Positions 56,725-64,000 of a DNA stretch of 64,000 bases are shown piece after piece (positions within the stretch are counted from its first letter, which is position 1; each line of letters starts with the position of its first letter). Made by a program: the position numbers and the translations under genes. This stretch comes from Phylloscopus collybita (Eukaryota; Chordata; Aves; Passeriformes; Phylloscopidae): contig JAJNNQ010000023.1 of the NCBI GenBank assembly GCA_027886175.1, positions 193,501-257,500 of the forward strand. Direction: 5' to 3'. The notes below the pieces were generated by a model, which was given only the letters and a program-made list of their open reading frames with translations, made no database searches and was not told the DNA's origin.

Positions 56725-59700
56725 CACATCCCTCAGCCCGGAGGTGCCTCTGAACCAGCCAGGATCTCTCTGGGATCTGCTGGCACTTGCTCCGAGCTGC
56801 CAGTTCTGTGGTGGAGAGAGGGTCTGCAGCTCCTGGGGACCATGCCCAGAGGGAGACCTGCTGGAAAAGTGCAGGGCTGCTGTGGTGGGAGCTGTTTGTT
56901 TACTCTGAGGCTGAACTCAGCCCTCAGCTGCTGGTTCCTCCTGTTGAACAGGATTGCAAAGCTCTCCCCAAACACTGGAACTAGGTCAGCCTGAGGAGAG
57001 GGCTTTGTTCAGCCCTGCAGATGTCTATCTGTCTGGTTTTTTCCCTTGCTGTTTTTAGTTTTTCCAAAGCAGAATCCTTTATTTAAGCTCTCCCAGGCGA
57101 AAACAAAGACCTGGAAGTTTTATAAACTTTTGTCTTTTGCCTAAGCACCTTTCAGGCAGGCAGTATAAACACAACACCTCAGTGGTTCAGCAGAGGTGCC
57201 TCTTTCCAGCCTTGCCTGGAGCACAGACACTCACCAGGTGCTGTGGGTCCAGGCCCTGAGCAGCCTGTAGTCCCACGGGAGGGGACTGGCACTGGAAGCA
57301 CTTTCTTGCAAATCACTTTAGATGCAAATGCTCCCCTTTGGGTGGTTCCGGGGCTCTGAATCTGGGGATGGTGCTCCCATTATTCCAGCTCCTCTGCCTT
57401 TGCTGAAGCTGCACCCAGCTGCTGCTTGGTGTGGAGAAGGAAATAATTGCAGTGTAGGGACAAAACCTCAGTCCAAAACCTGGCTTTGAATACGGCTCTA
57501 AATGTGACTTCTCCGCCTGTTCCCAAACTCCACATGCCTCTGGCTGCATGTCCTATCGATGAGAAAACCCTAAATCAATCCCAGAGCAGGGGCTGACAAA
57601 GGTGGGGGTCAGGGAGGGACCTGGCTGGTGTGGAGGATGAGCAAGGCTGTTATGAAGCACCCTCTCAAAATGTAATCGGGGCAGTGAGAGGGAGAATGAA
57701 TCAACGTCACCTTGAGTAAGCAGGGAGATCAGCCTGGCCACATTCCTGAGATAGCTGTGTGCAGATCTGACACTGGTATTCATGGCAGACTTAAAACAGA
57801 GGCCAGCACCAAGGGTGTAACCTAACCTTGGGAGCAGTGGCAACATGAAGAAGATCAAGGTAATCTCGGGAGGTTGCAAAAGAGAAGGTCAGCAAGTGCA
57901 GAGGGGCTCAGGTTTAATTCCTCTGTAGTGTCTGTGGCTGTGAAAGGAGCCCTGGCAGCACAGCCTGCCCTGCAGGGCAGTGCCCTGTTCTGCCCAGAGA
58001 TCAGCAGCTGGAGATGGGCAGGAGACAGGCAGGGCCTGCAGGAACCCTGGGAAAAAGGGAAATCTCTTTGTGCTCCTGCAGAGTGCCAAGCACTGACTGC
58101 CTCTGCAGCTGGACCTTCATGGAGCTGCTTTAGAGAGCACGTCCTGCTGTAGCAAAGGGGACAAGGGAGCAAAGGTCGGTGCCTTCCACTGCCTTTTGGG
58201 AATTGTGTATTGGATAGCTCTGAACTGGAGCTCTCACGGGTTTAAAAGGATCAGCATTCACCTCATCTCTAACAGGTGTCTAGGAAAGCACCAGCTGAAT
58301 GGCCATGGGACTGACCACTGCAATTTCTCAGATTTAGAATCTTTCTGCCAGGATGTGGCTGGAGGGAGCTCCCTAAGCAGCGTCCTGGGAGCCACCCTGG
58401 AGCTCTACAGCCAGACCACTGCTCCTGCTTAAGAGAGGAAGACCTGGGCAAGAGCCCAAGGTCCCTCACACCACCTCCCAGGAGGGCAATCAGCTGAAGC
58501 TCCTGGTGGAGCTCCAGTTCACCTTTAGGTCTGCTAATACAGCAAAACCCTCCCAGCCCTGCTAAAGGCCTCCAGAGCTCTTTGCTGCTTGTGGGGGCTG
58601 GGGGGAAATCCATCCCATTTCTAATTGTCACGTTTGGGTCTTGTGCAGGCAGATTCATTCCATATGGCAGAGGGATCCAGGCTGCTCAGCTTGGCACAGG
58701 CAGGCAGCTGATGGGAAAATGATACATTTAATTGTGTGAACGTCACAGGACTGGAGCTGTCTGCTTAATGCTGGAGTTGGAAATAACTACAGAAAATACT
58801 GAATATACAGTTATCTGGGGATGATTGAGAACATTCCAGCTTTCCTCGCCGTGGGGATTTGGGGGGCATCATGTGAAAGAGAGTCCCATTTTCAAGCTGC
58901 ACAGGACATCTCAGAGCTGGCTGTAAGTTTGCTGGGTTGGGTTCGTGGGCATCTCACCCAGCTCCTCTCTCCTTTATTATTTGCTGGTGGTGACAATTCT
59001 TGGGGGCAGAGAATGGCAGGGCAGTCTCACCATGGATGTCCCAATGTCCCGGTGGAAATCAAAGTCCAGGTGGTAGGACAGGGATTCCTGTGCCCTGAGC
59101 AGCACTCTGTGAGGCCACAGAGAGGAGTTTAGCCTGGGAACAGAGGTATCAGACCTGGTGTTTTCCCTCTGACTGCCAGTGCCCAGCAGTGCAGCTCATT
59201 TGCTGAGGGTTTCCCAGGCAGGTGTGAGCTGTGGGGCTCCTGTCCAGCCCTTCTGGAGGCTGAGGAGCACTTGTGGTGAGGCCAGCATTTACCAAAAGTG
59301 TTGGATCTACCACACTGCACAGCATTTGTGTCTCACCAGCCATCAGCCTGGCTGGGAACACAGCACACCTGCTCTAACCAGGGTACCTGGAAAAACAGAA
59401 ACACATCCCCACCCCCCACAGAATCTTAGGAAGAATGTCCAGGAAAACCTGAAAAAATTAATCTTCCTGGAAATGCTGCTCCTGCCAGACAAAGATTTAA
59501 AATGCCTGGAGAGGACAGAACGTGGTTATCTGTAACCCACAGTAATTTTGCCTTGGTTTCTAATAGCCATCAGTTTCAGCTCCGGAGTGTGAGGTTTAAG
59601 TTCACTTCCAAGCTGTTTATTCACTGAATACTCCTGATAGCCATATCAGCATCCGACTTGGGTTGCCTTAGTCTGGACACAATTAATTAATAACCCAGCT

Positions 59701-62584
59701 CTTGCCAGCAGTGATAAGAGAAATGGCTCGTTCTGACCCGAGGCTGGTTACTCTCAGGTCACTCCAAAGCATCCTCTCCATCAGGAGTGGATCAGAATCT
59801 CCTGAAGGGCTGGGAAGGGAGGCCGGACACACTTCCCAGTCTGTGCTGTTATCCCCAGGAGTTGCACTCCTCATTATTCATGTTCAGCTGCAGATCTTGT
59901 GGCTCAGAAGGTGCTCAGCTGTGTCTGGATGAAATTTGGGCTGAATTTGGCACAGGGAGCAAGGCTGGGAGGGATTTATCTCCTCCCCCTGCGAGGGTCA
60001 GGGCTGCTGACAATGATATCGGTGACCCACCTTCGCTGCTGCTCCCAAGCACTTCACATTCATCCACCTGGATTCATTCTGCTCCAGATCCTTGGGGCTG
60101 TTTCCTGGGAATACTGAATGACATGGCTCTCATTCGTTCCCTTCCTGAAGCCCTTCCATTTGCTACCAGCTCTATTTAATATTTCATTTTGCATTTTCAT
60201 AGCTAGGCACTTATAGACATTAATTATTTAATGGCCACGTTTTTTTGTATTAAATGTATAGATCGAGGCAGCTGCTGGTGTTTTCTAAAGGGGGTGCTCA
60301 CCAATCGGGATACGCTGCTTCTCCAACTTTCAAATAAAAATCTCAAAGGTCCCTTTTTTTGTTCAGCATTTTCAAAGCCTCTCTTTCTTGTTCGGTGCTG
60401 GATGGCACCTTCAAAAGCACTCGGTGTTGATCTCACCTTGTTCTCACCACAGTCCCCAGGAAAACAGGGCTGAGCCATTTCAAAGCCCTCTCCTCTCCCC
60501 ACCAAATCCAGCACTGTAGCAATATTCCCAAGCTTTTATCTGCAGTTCCTAGGGGTAAGCAAGCAGGAAAGGCTGGCTTTTTAGCCTCATTTCTGTTCTT
60601 GGGAGCAATTCCACAGCCTTGGAGGAGCTGCTCTGGAGGTACAAAACATAGGAAGGCCAAGTGTGATTTTTCCATCTCACTAAAGACTTTTCACCCCTGT
60701 CCCAGCAGCTGACCGGGGCAGGAGAGGGTGGTGGGACCAGCCATGAAGGTGTGTGAGGCTCTGGTTTTCATGGAGGGGGAAGAGAAGAGAATGGGGAGAT
60801 TCACCAGTGGGATGGGAATTCACAGTGTGCCAGCTTCAATATTCAGTATTCAGCTGATCTGGGTACTGCTCTCCAGCACAAATTCCCCAGTTCATGTTTG
60901 TGGCTGTGATGCCTCTGTCTCAGGGGCTGGGTGACATCTGGGGCTCTGTATTCTCCAGTAGCTGCATCTCCTGCATCTCTCAGGTGGGAGCTGCCTGCTG
61001 GGTGCAGCACGTGGCACAGCCCCACAGCTCCACACTGAAACCATTTTTCTTTGGAGAAAGGCAGCTTCACCTGCTCTTGGTAACTGATTTTACCCAGGCC
61101 TCTGTGACTGGGAGAAAGCAGGCCTTGTGAACCTGCTGCTCTCCTGGTGGTGCTCCTTCTCTGCTCTCCATCCAGCCCCACTGCTTTTTGGCTTTGGAGC
61201 CGTGGAGACCTTGTAACTTACAGCTGGCAAGAATGTGCATCTTTTGGGGGAGTAACCCAGCCAGGTCCTGGGTAGGGGAGACGTCTCCAAAGCTTTCCTG
61301 GAATGCCAAGCTCACCACGAGCCTCCCTTCATTAGTCCCGACATGATGGAGCAGGATGGATTTGCTCATGGGTGGAGATAGAAGAGAGTAATTAAACCCC
61401 CCTTAATGAAGGGAGCACTTTGGTTTGCTGTGTCTGGCAGGCTGTTCTCATCCTTTGTACTTCTGGTAGCTGGCATCCCGGGCAAGACAGAGGGACTGGG
61501 CTTTGGGAGGGGTAGGCATGCACTCGAGTTGCTGCCTCCCCTGGCAGAGGATCAAGGCTGGAATTTTCATTACACTTGCTTTGCCTGCCAGGAAGAAGCG
61601 CTTTGATTTAATTCTGGTGGCTTCTTGCTCAGTGCCAAGCTTGGAATGTGATGCTCTGATGTCTTCCAGCTCCTTAAGCAACCACAGTGTCCCACCAAGG
61701 GCATTTATATAAATATAAATGTATATTTCTGTAACAGAGGAACTGCACTGCAGTGTGCAATCACTTTGTTGAGAATGAGCCATGTTAGAGGTGGATGCCA
61801 CGGTTTGGAACATGAGACTGGCTCCTTTTGTAGTGCTGTGCACCAAGCTCTGATACCATCAGAGATCCCTGATTCCTCAGGAACTGTTCCTGGAAAGCTC
61901 ATCCTGTTAAAAAGCCGTCCCTGTGTGTCTCTCCCTGGGAGAGGATGAGGGATGCTAACAGAGCTGATGGAATGTTTTCTGGCATGAATGTCCTTGGAGA
62001 AGGGAGACTGTGCTTTTGACAAGGTGGCATTTTTCAACAGAAAGCATCTGCTCACCTCAAAATGTTGCTTTCATGTTAAAAGTATACCTCAAAACCCAAT
62101 TGTATTATTTTCTGAACAAAAATCCAAAAGCTTTGGGGTTTTGGCAACAGATTTCAAGGACTCAAATGAAAGAAAAGGATTTGTTTTTGGAAAACCAGGA
62201 GGCCAAAATATTTTTGCTTTTTAGCTCTATTTAAAATTCAGGAAAAATGTGAACATATTTTCCATGTGACAGGAGGGACCCTCTTTCAAACCAGCTCTAG
62301 ATATTCACAAAAACCAGTGTGAGTGACTCCACTACAGCCAAATTCTGCCGCCAGCCGTGATAGGGGAGGATGTGTGGGAGCCACCACAACCTGCAGGACT
62401 TTTACTCCTTGCAGCTCCCTCTGAGGTAGTTTCAGCTGATCCAAATTGGAAAGAACAGATGAAATAAGAGGCAGAAACAAATTGTGAAAACGTCTGAAGC
62501 CACAAGAAGTTTCAGTTTCTTTTGGACTCACACATCTGGTACGTGCACTGTAATTTCCATTCATTTTGCATTGACTGTTACATT
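56725..62584. other. Non-coding stretch, nothing specific recognised
   Basis: Almost 6 kb without CR1 or a supported exon. AT-rich, repeat-free spots at about 60180-60480 and 61690-61740 may be regulatory. Overlapping frames at 57880-58660 (up to 129 codons) carry no recognisable domain. Confidence 0.5.
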
Positions 62585-62720
62585 ATCCCACCATATTAAT
62601 GTATTAATATATTAATAGAATGTCAACATTTATATGTAATACAATTAGTGTTTTAATATAAAAGTCAAAATGAAATGAATCAACATGACATTTGAAATAA
62701 AATCTTTTAAAATTCCATCT
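62585..62720. repeat. AT-rich segment with (ATTAATGT)-like repeats
   Basis: CATATTAATGTATTAATATATTAATAG is a short imperfect ATTAAT repeat within a longer AT-rich stretch. Confidence 0.75.
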
Positions 62721-62988
62721 ATTGAAATAAAATGGGAAAAATATGGTACCCTGCACCCTTTGGTACAGATTCCCACTCTGGAATTTCAGCAGCTGTGAAA
62801 TCCCTTGCCCCAGGCAACCCTTTAGCCCTGCTCTGTCTTTCCTTTCTTTTACTCTCCACCCTATTTGGACCATGACCTGAAGTTTGTATTAATTTGTTCT
62901 GGTTAACACAAAATTGCATGCAATCCAAACATGATGTTATTTTCAAATGGTTCTCTCTGGGAAAAGCAAAACAGGAAAAGATAAAGAC
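62721..62988. other. Short non-coding spacer
   Basis: Nothing recognised. Confidence 0.45.
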
Positions 62989-63018
62989 CTTTATTTATTT
63001 TTTTTTTTTTTTCTTTCC
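62989..63018. repeat. T-rich tract
   Basis: TTTATTTA followed by about 15 T and CTTTCC on the + strand. Confidence 0.93.
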
Positions 63019-64000
63019 ACCAAGAAGCCAGTGTGGGATCTGTTGCAATCTGGTTGTGCTGGATGGGAGGCGAGGGGACACAGGCCAGGAGTTAGAGACC
63101 ACTGTTCCACAGCAGAATAATAACGTGCAGTTATTGACACATCTGCACACGTGTGTTCACGTGTGTTTGTGAAACTCTCTGTTCATCTTCACTGGCTTTG
63201 TTCCACCAGGAGAGCCCCTGGAATGAATCCAGAGGCACCATGGTGTACAGGGGAAATGCCTGGCACTTATTCGTGCTGCCCATCCCATAATTTCAACCAT
63301 TCTTCAGACTTCCCTCCGCTGACTGAGGGATTTGGGAACTGCAGCCCCGCTGGGGACAGCCAGAGCAGGTTTGGGGTGCAAGTGCCTGTGAGCAGCCCTG
63401 CCTGCCCTGCAGCACCACCACATCCCCTGGCACTGCAGCCTCCCCTGAGCCGGCCTGGGGGTTTGTAACAGGAGCACCTGTTCTGTACCTGGTAAGTCAG
63501 AGGTACAGAGGTGAGCCCCCAGATTTCTACTGTGCACCCCACAAGTGATTATAATTGCATTTGCACATATGATACACAGATACAAAGAGATTTAATCACA
63601 ATGCAGCTGCCAAGGGGAGACCCAGTGAGTGTCTGTTCACCAGAAAATCATTACTAAAGGCTTTCCAGGTTGGCAAACTTCAGTTCAAAATTAAAAATTA
63701 GGTTTTTTTCATTACTCCTTTGAATATTTTCAGTTATTTCTAGTGCAAGAGCCAAAAAAATAAATCAGTGCCAGCTTGCAGAAATATGAATTGCTAGCAT
63801 GGTTATTATTATTATTTATTGGATTGCAGGGAAGGATCTTGGGGGGATTTCTTGATGAGTGAGTTACAGGAGTTTCAGCTCTGTAATGGGAGGTGGAGGG
63901 AAAGGCATTTACATTCAAGACACTGCTCTGCTTTCCCCACATCAGATTTAATTTCTGTAGCAGAAATAGAGGGAAAACCTGAATAGATCTTTGAGATTGC
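63019..64000. other. Non-coding stretch to the window end
   Basis: Mixed sequence, with a repeat-free AT-rich part at about 63535-63600 (AGTGATTATAATTGCATTTGC) and an (ATT)n-like run at about 63802-63820. No gene supported. Confidence 0.5.

Noticed and set aside
57880..58660. Overlapping frames suggesting an unknown gene
   Set aside because: Both strands are open in several phases because the sequence is stop-poor and GC-moderate. No domain, no consistent splice sites and no similarity I recognise.

Overview
This is vertebrate, almost certainly avian, genomic DNA. Gene density is very low and there are no operons. One gene is split by a canonical intron. Most recognisable interspersed repeats are 5'-truncated CR1 LINE tails, and several end in the octamer-like ATTCTATGATTCTATGA tail typical of bird and reptile CR1. 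No SINEs with A-tails and no primate- or rodent-type repeats were seen. The CR1 wording (for example 'cagcctggcctggggcactgccaggg') resembles copies I associate with songbirds, so a passerine is my best guess, but that is inference.

The only protein-coding sequence I can defend is the last exon (5509-6127, + strand) of a heparan sulfate glucosamine 3-O-sulfotransferase of the HS3ST3 type (HS3ST3A1 or HS3ST3B1). Bases 1-5508 are the 3' part of its large intron. The first exon, which should carry the cytoplasmic tail, membrane anchor, stem and the PAPS 5'-phosphosulfate loop, lies outside the window to the left. A long 3' UTR follows the stop codon. It plausibly ends at an AATAAA at 9615-9620, and a very small CpG-rich island starts about 20 bp beyond that signal.

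From about 9.8 kb to 64 kb the window is a gene desert. It contains nine CR1 fragments on both strands, several homopolymer, microsatellite and minisatellite tracts (some able to form G-quadruplexes or triplexes), and a handful of AT-rich, homeobox-site-rich stretches that look like conserved non-coding elements but cannot be proven so without alignment. The most structured part is 48.5-50.5 kb. Two CpG-rich patches are each followed by one copy of a diverged direct repeat (93 bp core, 73/93 identical without gaps, offset exactly 1100 bp). Both repeat copies keep a good splice-donor-like sequence at the same position. This could be a duplicated promoter and first exon of an unannotated, probably non-coding, transcript.

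I found no tRNA, rRNA, CRISPR, intact transposon, viral gene or multi-gene system. The many short open frames elsewhere look like chance: low complexity, no recognisable domains, often overlapping CR1 or poly-T.
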